Positions 9,559-18,209 of a stretch of DNA of 64,000 nt are shown piece after piece. Where the stretch lies: NCBI GenBank assembly GCA_017883385.1, contig JADGNQ010000007.1, positions 26,813 through 90,812 of the forward strand, in the 5' to 3' direction. The notes under the pieces were generated by a model. The model was not told where the DNA came from. It was given only the letters and a program-made list of their open reading frames with translations, and did not search any database. The stretch is from Candidatus Sulfotelmatobacter sp. GTDB taxonomy: Bacteria; Acidobacteriota; Terriglobia; Terriglobales; Acidobacteriaceae. The position numbers and the translations under genes were made by a program. How positions within the stretch are numbered: the first letter of the stretch is position 1; the number at the start of each line of letters is the position of its first letter.

Positions 9559-10677
9559 CTATTTCGCGAGCGCGTCGTGCACGGCTTCGTACGCCGGCTT
9601 TTTCTGGTACTTGTCATCCCAAAGCAGTGCCCATCCTTGCCCTTTGTAGAATCCCGGAATCCACGAGTGCTTGTCGGTGAATCCCCAGGTCTGTACCAGC
9701 TTGCAGGCGGGTTGCTGGACGCAGAGCGTGGTAACTTCTCCGTAGAGCTTTGCTTGTGCAGTGAGGGAGGCTGGGTTCGAGTCGATGAGCCGAATGTCCA
9801 GTTCGGTGATGTGCAGTTCGAGGCCAAGCTTGGCAAACCGTTCTAGATTCGCTGCGAATGACGCTAGTTTCGCTGGGTCGTCGAACTTCAAACTGACGTG
9901 CGCCTGAAAGCCAATGCCGTCGAGCGGCACTCCGCGTTTCTTGAAATCCTTCGCCATAGCATAGATGGCGTCTGATTTCTTGTTCATCTCTTCCGCGTCG
10001 TAATCGTTGTAGAAGAGTTTGGCGCTGGGATCAGCTTCATGCGCCCAACGAAATACCTGCTCGATATATTGCGTCCCCGCGCCCGCGATGATTCCCGGCT
10101 GGTCGAACCAGATGGTATGGCGCATGGTGCCATCGTCATTGAACGCCTCGTTGACGACATCCCATGCGTAGACCTTCGACGCATAGCGCCTCATCACCGT
10201 CTCGATGTGATCGTGCAGAATCTTCGCGAGTTGGGGCGCGGAGTACTTCCCTTCCTTGACCCACGACGAGACCTGGTTGTGCCAGACGAGAGTATGCCCG
10301 CGCACAACCATATTGTGACTCTGGGCGAACGAGACCAACGCGTCCGCTCCCCGGAAGTCGTAGGGGTTGGGATCGGCGTCAGACCGCGGATGAATGACCC
10401 CGAACTTCATTTCATTCTCCGCCTGCAATTGGCTGAACTCCGTTCGGAGAATCGTGGCATAGTCTGCGTCTGTGAGATAAGGGGACGCCGCAGCGGCACC
10501 GATGTTGATCTTGCGGACTGCGGCGGCTTGCCGCAATGTAACGGTGGCGGGAGGAATAGGTTCAGACTGCGGAGACGCTGCGCCAGACTGAAGAGCGATC
10601 ACGCACAGAAACACCGGCACGGTCGCGCGACGCCAGACTGACCTGACAAACTCGACCTTCGGCGTGTGTTGAAACAA
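9559..10677 (-). CDS. Endo-1,4-beta-xylanase, glycoside hydrolase family 10
   Basis: Cleaves beta-1,4-xylan backbones; probably exported (hydrophobic stretch at about 19-32). GH10 signatures are complete: the acid/base Glu177 in WDVVNEAF, the nucleophile Glu292 in HITELDIRL, plus GHTLVWHNQ and WGFTDKHSWIPG. At 372 residues it is a single catalytic domain without an obvious carbohydrate-binding module. The start appears to be TTG at 10677 with GAGG a few bases upstream, because no ATG or GTG fits before the catalytic fold. It lies between hutU and hutI on the opposite strand, so it is not part of a hut operon. Confidence 0.93.
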   Translation of the reverse strand: MFQHTPKVEFVRSVWRRATVPVFLCVIALQSGAASPQSEPIPPATVTLRQAAAVRKINIGAAAASPYLTDADYATILRTEFSQLQAENEMKFGVIHPRSDADPNPYDFRGADALVSFAQSHNMVVRGHTLVWHNQVSSWVKEGKYSAPQLAKILHDHIETVMRRYASKVYAWDVVNEAFNDDGTMRHTIWFDQPGIIAGAGTQYIEQVFRWAHEADPSAKLFYNDYDAEEMNKKSDAIYAMAKDFKKRGVPLDGIGFQAHVSLKFDDPAKLASFAANLERFAKLGLELHITELDIRLIDSNPASLTAQAKLYGEVTTLCVQQPACKLVQTWGFTDKHSWIPGFYKGQGWALLWDDKYQKKPAYEAVHDALAK

Positions 10678-10771
10678 TGCAATCCTCGCAATCGGATCTT
10701 TCGGTCAAATCTTAGGCCGCCCGGGGCTTTGAGCACAACCGGCGGACCGCAAGGCTAACCCCCAAACCGTT

Positions 10772-10860
10772 AACCACGAAGGACACGAAGGATCACGAAG
10801 GGTTTATTTATAGCATCTCGTTAGTGATACTTCAGTGATACTCCGTGTCCTTCGTGGTCG
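10772..10860. repeat. TAACCAC-type repeat with inverted second arm
   Basis: TTAACCACGAAGGACACGAAGG at the left and CCGTGTCCTTCGTGG at the right form an imperfect inverted repeat with an AT-rich middle. Related single arms occur at 26657, 30201, in argS (24081-24127) and at the end of the LigD-like gene (about 45840-45873). Confidence 0.7.
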
Positions 10861-10874
10861 CAGCCTCTTCTTTT

Positions 10875-10901
10875 GCAGCACCCCGGGCCTTGGGGTGCTG
10901 C
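10875..10901. other. Strong hairpin upstream of hutI
   Basis: Perfect 10-bp stem GCAGCACCCC/GGGGTGCTGC with a 7-base loop, ending 17 bases before the hutI start codon. There is no T-run, so it is not a typical terminator on the + strand. It could be a leader hairpin or part of the repeat block before it. Confidence 0.5.
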
Positions 10902-10918
10902 TAAACTAGGGCACACGC

Positions 10919-12220
10919 GTGACTGCCACGAAACGACAACCTTCACCCTTGAATTCCCTTCTTCTGGTCAACATTGGCCAGCTACTCACCGTTAGTTCAG
11001 TCGCCGGGAATCACGGCCCGCGGCGCGGGTCTGATCTCACGCAAATCGGCATCATCGAAGACGGCGCTATTTTGTGCCTCGGCGGAAAAATTGTTTCCGT
11101 CGGGAGAACGAAGAATGCCCTGCGCGATCCTTGGCTGAAGAAGAATCGCAAGAAGATCACGGAAATCGACTGTGCGGGCGAGGTGGTTCTCCCCGGTTTT
11201 GTGGATTCGCATACCCACCCGGTGTTTGTCAGCCCGCGGCTGGTGGATTTCGAGAAGCGGATCGAGGGCGCTTCCTATGAAGAGATCGCGACCGCGGGTG
11301 GCGGAATCCGTTCGAGCCTCGAGGGCGTGCGCAAGGCAAGAAAGGGCTCCTTGGCGGGGAAGGTTATGGCCGTGCTGCTAGAAATGGCAGCGCACGGGAC
11401 GACCACGGCTGAAGCGAAATCGGGCTATGGGCTGACGACCGAGTCGGAACTGAAGTCGTTGGAGGCGATCCGCGAGGCAGCCTCCCGCTGGCCGGGGACG
11501 GTTGTAGCAACTCTGCTCGGCGCCCACGTCGTTCCAAAAGAATTTCAGGGCTGCTCACAAAAGTACGTAGAGATCGTCTGTAAAGAGATGATACCGGAGG
11601 CGGCAAAGCGGAAGCTCGCCCAGTTTGCCGACGTGTTCTGTGACAAGGGAGCGTTTACTCCGGAAGAAACGGAGCAGATCTTTGCCGCTGCGGAAGAGCA
11701 CGGGCTCAGGGTTCGTGCGCACATGGGGCAGCTATCAGAGACGCATCTTTCGCCGTTTTTGCGTTTCAATCCGGCGTCGTTTGACCACATGGACCACGTG
11801 AGCGACGACGACATCGCGCAACTGGCCAAGCGCGACACAGTCGCTACGCTGGTGCCTGGGGCGAACTACTTCCTGGGGCTGAAAGAGTATCCGAATGCGC
11901 GCAAGTTGATCGATGCCGGTGTTCCGGTTGCCCTGGCGACGGACTACAACCCAGGAACGTCGCCGACGATGAGCATGCCGATGGCGATGTCGCTCGCATG
12001 CACGCACATGAAGATGTCGCCGGCAGAAGCGGTCGCGGCGGCTACGATCAATGGCGCGTGGGCTCTGCGCGTCGCCGATCGCAAGGGGAGCATCGAGCCG
12101 GGGAAAGATGCTGATTTGGCGGTATTCGCGGTAAAGGACTACCGGGAAATTCCGTACTGGTTCGGGGCCAACCACTGTTCGATGACGATTCTAAACGGAG
12201 TGGTCGCGTCCCGCGATTGA
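10919..12220 (+). CDS. hutI: Imidazolonepropionase
   Basis: Third step of histidine degradation: hydrolyses 4-imidazolone-5-propanoate to N-formimidoyl-glutamate. An amidohydrolase-fold metalloenzyme of 433 residues. Metal-ligand motifs are visible: DSHTHPVF near the N-terminus, RAHMGQ, DHMDHVSDDD, and ATDYNPGTSPTMSMPMAMSLAC with the last metal-binding Asp. The C-terminal GSIEPGKDADLAVF strand is typical of the fold. The start is a GTG at 10919; no better ATG precedes the conserved SLLLVNIGQLLTV. It shares a strand with hutU but is separated from it by the xylanase gene. Confidence 0.95.
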   Translation: MTATKRQPSPLNSLLLVNIGQLLTVSSVAGNHGPRRGSDLTQIGIIEDGAILCLGGKIVSVGRTKNALRDPWLKKNRKKITEIDCAGEVVLPGFVDSHTHPVFVSPRLVDFEKRIEGASYEEIATAGGGIRSSLEGVRKARKGSLAGKVMAVLLEMAAHGTTTAEAKSGYGLTTESELKSLEAIREAASRWPGTVVATLLGAHVVPKEFQGCSQKYVEIVCKEMIPEAAKRKLAQFADVFCDKGAFTPEETEQIFAAAEEHGLRVRAHMGQLSETHLSPFLRFNPASFDHMDHVSDDDIAQLAKRDTVATLVPGANYFLGLKEYPNARKLIDAGVPVALATDYNPGTSPTMSMPMAMSLACTHMKMSPAEAVAAATINGAWALRVADRKGSIEPGKDADLAVFAVKDYREIPYWFGANHCSMTILNGVVASRD

Positions 12221-12343
12221 ACTTTCGCGAGGTGCACCGCATATCAAGCTGGAGTGGAGTTGTGCGTCTGCGTTCGGGGCACTCCAGAAATATCAAGATC
12301 TATAGCAATGAGGCAATCCGATTCAATCTCCTGAGGGAAACCT

Positions 12344-14962
12344 ATGAAGCGAATCTATGCGGTACTGAGCTTTGTTGTGCTGACACTGTCGCTGGCTAGT
12401 GCGCAGCGGCTGCCCGAGATCGCAAGACCAGAGAATTACAAACTCACATTCACGCCCGATCTCGAGAAGGCAACATTTGAAGGCGACGAGACGATCGCGA
12501 TTCGCGTGCTGAAGTCGACCTCGGAGATCACCTTGAACGCGGCCGACATCGACTTCCACGAAGTCAGCATCACGAGCGGCGGCGCCACGCAGAAGGCGAA
12601 GGTCACGCCGGAGAAAGAAAAAGAAATGGTTGCGCTATCGGTTGAGAAGCCGCTAGCCGCCGGCCCGGCGATCGTGCACATCACCTACACGGGCATTCTC
12701 AACAGCGAGATGCGCGGCCTGTACCTGGGCAAAGACGATCAGGGACGCAAGTATGCCGCCTCGCAGTTTGAAGCCACGGACGCGCGCCGCGCCTTCCCTT
12801 CATTTGACGAGCCGGACTACAAGGCTACTTTTGACATCACGGCGGTTGCGGACAAGGGGCAGGTCGCAATCTCCAACTACAAGGTATTGTCCGACACGCC
12901 GGGTCCGGGAGAGAAGCACACCGTTAAGTTTGCCACCACGTCGAAGATGTCGTCTTATCTGGCGGCACTGGTGGTGGGCAACTTCGAGTACATCGAAGGC
13001 TCGGTGGACGGCATCCCGATTCGTGTCTACAGCACGCCCGGCAAAAAAGAAATGGGAAAGTTCGCGCTGGAGGCGGCGGAGCAGGTCGTCGGCTACTACG
13101 ACAAATATTTCGGGATCAAGTATCCCTACGGAAAGCTGGACTTGATTGGCCTGCCGGATTTCTCCGCGGGCGCGATGGAGAACGTGGGTTGCATCACCTT
13201 CCGCGAAGTGATTCTGTTGATTGACGAGAAACAAGGGTCCATCGATCTCAAGAAGACCATCGCCTCCGTCACTTCACACGAGATTGCCCACATGTGGTTC
13301 GGCGACCTGGTCACCATGAAGTGGTGGGACGACGTGTGGCTCAACGAAGGGTTCGCCACTTGGATGTCGAGCAAGCCCCTTGAAAAATGGAAACCCGAAT
13401 GGAATTTCGATCTGGATGACGTGAGCGGAACCGGCGGCACGCTCAATGTAGATTCGCTGGCGAACACGAGGCCGATTCATCAGGCAGCCGAAACTCCGGC
13501 TCAGATTCAGGAACTGTTTGACGGCATCGCCTACGGAAAGGCGGCGTCGGTGTTGCGCATGCTGGAATCCTATCTGGGAGAAGAGACCTTTCGCGCAGGC
13601 GTGAACGCCTACGTCCAACAGCACCGGTACGCGAATGCGACCGCAGACGATTTCTGGGATGCTCAAGCCAAAACGTCGAAGAAGCCTGTCGACAAGATCA
13701 TGCCCACATGGGTCAAGCAAGCGGGCGCTCCGATCGTCAACGTGAAGGCGCAATGCTCAGGGAATTCAACGAGCATCGCACTCGCGCAGCAGCGGTATTA
13801 CGTCGACCGGTCGAAGTTCGAAGCGGCCAACGACCAACTCTGGCAGATTCCTTTGTGTCTGAAGGGGTCGGCCAGTGGCAGCGCTGCGAAGTGCGAGTTG
13901 ATGACCAAGAAAGAGGAGACCTTTACACTGCCGGGTTGCTCAACCTGGGTTCTGACCAACGCGGGCGCGACCGGATACTACCGCACGGGCTACCAGCCGG
14001 ATGCGGTTCGGGCTCTGGCCAGCGATGCGGAAGCCAAGCTGACTCCCGCGGAGCGGATCGCGTTGCAGAATGACATCTGGGCCTCGGTACGAGTCGGGCG
14101 GGAACCGGTGGGCGATTACCTCGCGTTCGCGCAGGGTGTGCAGTCAGACCGCAACCGCGCCGTGCTGGAAGATGTGCTGGGACGGATCAATTACATCGGC
14201 CAGTATCTTGTGAACGACAGCGATCGGGATGCGTTCCGGGGGTGGCTGCGGCAATATCTGGCTCCGGCCATGAAGGACGTTGGATGGGAACCGAAGCAGG
14301 GCGAGAGCGACGAACAGAAAACGCTGCGGTCGCGGCTGTTCAACGCGCTGGGGTACGACGGTCGCGATCCAGAAGCTTTATCTCAGGCGCGGAAAATCGC
14401 GGACAAGGCCTTGGCTGATCCTTCCTCGGTCGATCGTGAACTGGCCGGCGGAGCCTTCGCGCTGGCCGCGCTGAACGGCGACTCCGAGTTTTACGACAAA
14501 CTGATGGCGGGATTGAAGAGTCCAAAGTCGCCGGAGGAGTACTACATCTACTTCTTCACGCTGCCCGCGTTCAGCGATCAGAAGCTGTTGCAGAGGACAC
14601 TGGACTTTGCGATCTCGCCGGACGTGCGGTCGCAAGATGCACTGCAGTTGGTCACCGGAGTTCTGGGAAATCCGGCAGGCGAAAAATTAGCCTGGGACTT
14701 CATTCAGTCGCACTGGGACGCAATTGCCAAGGCAGGAGGCCCGTTTGCCAGCGCCCAGGTTGTAGGAGCGACCAGCGTGTTCTGCGACTCAGGAATGCGC
14801 GATCAGGTGACGGATTTCTTTACCGCTCACAAGGTCGAAGCGGCGGAGCGCACCTACAAACAGTCGATTGAACGCATCAACAACTGCGTTGACTTGAAGT
14901 CGCAACAGGAATCGCAGTTGGCGTCGTGGCTAGGACAGCACGGGACTGCGGGCGGGAAGTAG
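12344..14962 (+). CDS. M1 family metallo-aminopeptidase, exported
   Basis: Zinc aminopeptidase of the aminopeptidase N type, 872 residues. An N-terminal signal peptide (about 1-20, ending ASA) sends it out of the cytoplasm. The exopeptidase motif GAMEN is at 276-280 and the zinc site HEIAH at 312-316, with Glu335 of LNEGFATW as third ligand. The C-terminal third has the helical ERAP1-like domain. A GAGGG ribosome site precedes the ATG. A strong terminator follows at 14982. It probably trims peptides in the periplasm for uptake. Confidence 0.95.
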   Translation: MKRIYAVLSFVVLTLSLASAQRLPEIARPENYKLTFTPDLEKATFEGDETIAIRVLKSTSEITLNAADIDFHEVSITSGGATQKAKVTPEKEKEMVALSVEKPLAAGPAIVHITYTGILNSEMRGLYLGKDDQGRKYAASQFEATDARRAFPSFDEPDYKATFDITAVADKGQVAISNYKVLSDTPGPGEKHTVKFATTSKMSSYLAALVVGNFEYIEGSVDGIPIRVYSTPGKKEMGKFALEAAEQVVGYYDKYFGIKYPYGKLDLIGLPDFSAGAMENVGCITFREVILLIDEKQGSIDLKKTIASVTSHEIAHMWFGDLVTMKWWDDVWLNEGFATWMSSKPLEKWKPEWNFDLDDVSGTGGTLNVDSLANTRPIHQAAETPAQIQELFDGIAYGKAASVLRMLESYLGEETFRAGVNAYVQQHRYANATADDFWDAQAKTSKKPVDKIMPTWVKQAGAPIVNVKAQCSGNSTSIALAQQRYYVDRSKFEAANDQLWQIPLCLKGSASGSAAKCELMTKKEETFTLPGCSTWVLTNAGATGYYRTGYQPDAVRALASDAEAKLTPAERIALQNDIWASVRVGREPVGDYLAFAQGVQSDRNRAVLEDVLGRINYIGQYLVNDSDRDAFRGWLRQYLAPAMKDVGWEPKQGESDEQKTLRSRLFNALGYDGRDPEALSQARKIADKALADPSSVDRELAGGAFALAALNGDSEFYDKLMAGLKSPKSPEEYYIYFFTLPAFSDQKLLQRTLDFAISPDVRSQDALQLVTGVLGNPAGEKLAWDFIQSHWDAIAKAGGPFASAQVVGATSVFCDSGMRDQVTDFFTAHKVEAAERTYKQSIERINNCVDLKSQQESQLASWLGQHGTAGGK

Positions 14963-14981
14963 CAGAACCTGATGGGAACCG

Positions 14982-15011
14982 GGCCCGGGAATTTCCCGGG
15001 CCTTCCTTTTT
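14982..15011 (+). terminator. Rho-independent terminator after the M1 aminopeptidase gene
   Basis: Stem GGCCCGGGAA/TTCCCGGGCC with a single unpaired T, followed by TTCCTTTTT. It ends just before the 3' end of the convergent CocE-like gene and may work for both strands. Confidence 0.8.
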
Positions 15012-15046
15012 AGGAGGACTCTACGGCTTTAGGAGGACTCTACGGC
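15009..15046. repeat. Tandem 19-bp duplication covering the CocE-like gene stop codon
   Basis: TTTAGGAGGACTCTACGGC occurs twice without a gap (15009-15027 and 15028-15046). The TAG stop of the minus-strand gene lies inside the second copy, and an identical spare TAG lies in the first. Confidence 0.85.
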
Positions 15047-16929
15047 ATGACCGGCAGCACCAGATGGGAAGGTAGCTCTGGCGAGCAATAGATCCGTTGC
15101 GTGGCCGAAACGAAGTCGGAAGCAGCCGCCTTGTAGATGCTCGGCACAAACTTCTGCGGATTGCGGTCGATCACCGGAAACCACGTGGACTGAATCTGCA
15201 CCATGATGCGGTGTCCTTTCAGGAAGACGTGATCGTGATCGCGTAGAGAGATACTCCACTCTGCCGGTTTGTCCGGCGTCAGCGGCGAGGGCTTCTCGTA
15301 GCTTGTGAGGTAGCGCCCCCGGCGCACTTCCATGGCGATGGGTAGCTCGTATCCATTCAGAGACTGCGCGTACTGCCCGGGCTTCGGCCCTTCGTCGGGA
15401 TTCCAGGCGTTCTTCTGCGTGTCCTGCGGATAGACGTCGAGCAGTTTGACCACGAAATCGCTGTCAGTGCCGGAAGTCGAAGCGAACAGATTCGCCGCAA
15501 GTGGGCCGGTGACGGTGAGGTCGTGGTCGAGCGGTTCGCTCACGAAAGAGAGAACGTCTGGCCGGCCATCGACAAAGCGCTGGTCGGCAACTTCCCACGT
15601 GCGCCAGTCGCCGGCAGGATACGTCGGCGAGATTGGCCGCTGCCGGTAGGGTACGGGATTCGCGGGATCGGAAACATATTGACGGTACTCCTTCTCGCTT
15701 TTGAGCGCATTCGGTGAGGTAAACGAAAGCGTACCGCCTGCGTGCAAATAGAGATTGGTGGGTTTCGCCTCCTTCGGAGGCCACACAGCATAGGTGTGCC
15801 ACGTATTTGATCCGCTCTCAAAGGTGCTGGCCTGCCACGCCGGCTTGTCACCCTGCCCGTGCAGGTAATAACGGAAGAACGGCGCTTCGATGTTTTCGCG
15901 AAATTCGCGGGCAGTCTCGTGCCCTCCGAACGGAATCATGCCGATGCTGTCTCCCTTGGGAGTCTGCCACTCGCCGTGAAACCAGGGGCCGGCCACGATG
16001 AAGTTCGTGCGCTGCGCATCGTTTTCCTCGGCGTGGCGAAAAATCTGCCACGGGCCCCATGGGTCTTCCTGATCCCAGAAGCCTGCAACGTTCAGGTTGG
16101 GAACGGTTGAGGCGTGAAGTTGGCTGACCCATGCTTCCTTCTTCCAGAAGTCGTCGTAGTCGGGATGGTCGACGCTCGAGTTCCAGTACGGAATCGAGCC
16201 GTGAAGATACTTCGCGTTGATGTTGGAGAGCGGGCCGAGGTCGAGATACCACTGGTACGTATCGTAGGTTTCAAAATCGAAGTGCGTATTCTTGTTCTTG
16301 TCGGCCTGCTCCATGACGGCGTATTCAAAGTCGTAGCTTTCGCGCAGCGCGCCGAAGCGGTGGTCGTCGTCATTCATCCATTGATCAACGGGCGAGGCCT
16401 GCTCGCTGATGGCTTTCAGCGCCGGGTGCGGGTGAAGAAGCGCGAGCGCGGTCGTCAATCCGTCGTAGGAAACGCCGTACATCCCGACCTTGCCGTTGTT
16501 GTTGGGGATATTCTTTACCAGCCACTCGATCGAGTCGTAGGCGTCGGTGGTCTCGTTGGTGGCCTTGGGGTCATTCAAATCGACCCAGGAGGAAAGGTTG
16601 AACACTCCCTCGGACTTGAATCTTCCGCGGAGATTCTGGATGACAAAGATGTAGCCATCCTGCGCGAGTTCTTTCATAGAGGCAGGCATCTGGTCGGGGG
16701 GCTTGTCGGGAACTCCATAGGGCGTGCGACGAAACAGAACGGGCAACGGCGCTTGCTGGTCGACGGGCGTGAGGATCGCGGTCTGCAGATGAACTCCGTC
16801 GCGGACGGGAATCATGACTTCCTGGAGCTTGAACAGAGGCTTCGCCGCCGGCTGCGGCGGAGTTTGTTGCGCACCCGCGCAGATTGCAAGCAGCAAGGGC
16901 AAAACAAGACGCAGATTGGAAACGCGCAC
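15040..16929 (-). CDS. CocE/NonD family hydrolase (X-Pro dipeptidyl-peptidase S15 fold), exported
   Basis: Alpha/beta-hydrolase ester or amide hydrolase of 629 residues with a signal peptide (about 1-20). The nucleophile Ser154 is in the motif KVGMYGVSYDG. The conserved RTPYG, NLRGRFKSEG and AGPWFHGEW stretches and a C-terminal jelly-roll (LAANLFASTSGTDSDFVVKLLDVYP, GHRIMVQIQSTWFP) match the S15/CocE family. Family members cleave acyl esters, beta-lactam antibiotics or X-Pro dipeptides, and the substrate here cannot be told. It converges with the M1 aminopeptidase gene. Confidence 0.92.
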   Translation of the reverse strand: MRVSNLRLVLPLLLAICAGAQQTPPQPAAKPLFKLQEVMIPVRDGVHLQTAILTPVDQQAPLPVLFRRTPYGVPDKPPDQMPASMKELAQDGYIFVIQNLRGRFKSEGVFNLSSWVDLNDPKATNETTDAYDSIEWLVKNIPNNNGKVGMYGVSYDGLTTALALLHPHPALKAISEQASPVDQWMNDDDHRFGALRESYDFEYAVMEQADKNKNTHFDFETYDTYQWYLDLGPLSNINAKYLHGSIPYWNSSVDHPDYDDFWKKEAWVSQLHASTVPNLNVAGFWDQEDPWGPWQIFRHAEENDAQRTNFIVAGPWFHGEWQTPKGDSIGMIPFGGHETAREFRENIEAPFFRYYLHGQGDKPAWQASTFESGSNTWHTYAVWPPKEAKPTNLYLHAGGTLSFTSPNALKSEKEYRQYVSDPANPVPYRQRPISPTYPAGDWRTWEVADQRFVDGRPDVLSFVSEPLDHDLTVTGPLAANLFASTSGTDSDFVVKLLDVYPQDTQKNAWNPDEGPKPGQYAQSLNGYELPIAMEVRRGRYLTSYEKPSPLTPDKPAEWSISLRDHDHVFLKGHRIMVQIQSTWFPVIDRNPQKFVPSIYKAAASDFVSATQRIYCSPELPSHLVLPVMP

Positions 16930-17108
16930 CAGTTGCCTCCAAGGGCTTTTTTGGAATGAAGCGAGGCGCGAAGTATATCAATCTGGCGTAGACTCGGGAA
17001 ACTGCCAATGTAGTTCTCGAAAGTTCAGCCTGTATTTGCGAAACCAATTATCACAATGTTCATCTATAGAGTCATTCGTCCAACATTTCCTGATTAGAAA
17101 GAGCAATC

Positions 17109-18170
17109 ATGAGCAAGAGTAAAGGGTATGCCGCATTTACCGCCAAATCACCTCTGGCGCCGCATTCGTTCGAACGCCGCGAGGCGCGCGAGCACGATGT
17201 AGTCATTGACATCAAGTATTGCGGAATCTGCCATTCCGACATTCACCAAGCCCGCGGTGAATGGAGCGACTACCAGGAAGAATCGATCTTTCCCATGGTG
17301 CCGGGACATGAAATTGCCGGAGTAGTGACGGCAGTTGGCAGCAAGGTTACAAAATACAAGGTGGGCGATAAAGTCGGCGTCGGCTGCTTCGTCGACTCCT
17401 GCCGCACCTGCGCGGAGTGTCAAAGAGGCCTCGAGCAATACTGTTCCGTGCAAACCGTCTGGACCTATAACGGCCGCGACAAAGAGGGCGCTCCAACCTA
17501 CGGGGGGTATTCCGACAGAATCGTGGTCGATGACAATTACGTCCTGCGCATGCCAAAGAACCTGCCCCTCGATGCCTGCGCGCCTCTGCTGTGCGCGGGA
17601 ATCACGCTCTACTCCCCGTTGCGGCACTGGCAAGCGGGCCCGGGGAAGAAAGTAGCCATCATCGGCCTGGGAGGGCTTGGACACATGGGCGTCAAACTGG
17701 CGCACGCCCTGGGAGCTGAAGTCACCGTGCTTAGCCAGTCCTTGAAGAAACAGGCTGACGGCAAACGTCTGGGCGCCGATCACTTCTACGCCACTTCGGA
17801 CCCAGCCACGTTCACGAAACTTGCGCGCTCTTTCGACCTGGTGATCAATACGGTTTCGGCGCAGATGGACTGGAATCAATACTTGTCTCTTTTGAAAATC
17901 GACGGAACCATGGTCGTCGTGGGCCTGCCTGAGAAGGACATTCCCATCGGAGCTTTTTCACTGACTGCGGGCCGGCGCAGTCTGGCAGGCTCCCAAATCG
18001 GCGGAATTCGCGAGATACAAGAGATGCTGGATTTCTGCGACCGTCATGGAGTGGCCTGCGACATCGAAGTCGTACCGATTCAGAAGGTCAACGAAGCGTA
18101 CGAACGCGTTCTGAAAAGCGACGTGCGTTACAGATTTGTCATCGACATGGCAACTCTGGCCAAGGACTGA
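17109..18170 (+). CDS. Zinc-dependent NAD(P) alcohol dehydrogenase (YahK/cinnamyl alcohol dehydrogenase type)
   Basis: Medium-chain dehydrogenase of 353 residues that interconverts aldehydes and alcohols. The catalytic zinc site is visible in [15 protein letters not shown] and GHEIAGVV, the structural zinc cysteines in [16 protein letters not shown], and the cofactor fold in [19 protein letters not shown]. The ending ([23 protein letters not shown]) is typical of YahK-like reductases, which usually prefer NADPH. It stands alone between divergent and convergent neighbours. Confidence 0.93.
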   Translation: MSKSKGYAAFTAKSPLAPHSFERREAREHDVVIDIKYCGICHSDIHQARGEWSDYQEESIFPMVPGHEIAGVVTAVGSKVTKYKVGDKVGVGCFVDSCRTCAECQRGLEQYCSVQTVWTYNGRDKEGAPTYGGYSDRIVVDDNYVLRMPKNLPLDACAPLLCAGITLYSPLRHWQAGPGKKVAIIGLGGLGHMGVKLAHALGAEVTVLSQSLKKQADGKRLGADHFYATSDPATFTKLARSFDLVINTVSAQMDWNQYLSLLKIDGTMVVVGLPEKDIPIGAFSLTAGRRSLAGSQIGGIREIQEMLDFCDRHGVACDIEVVPIQKVNEAYERVLKSDVRYRFVIDMATLAKD

Positions 18171-18209
18171 CCGAGGCCGGTAGTGAGCTGACCCTCTCTT
18201 AAAACGGGC

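Noticed and set aside
16114..16959. Open frame of 281 codons on the plus strand
   Set aside because: Antisense to the CocE-like gene; no signal of selection for a protein.
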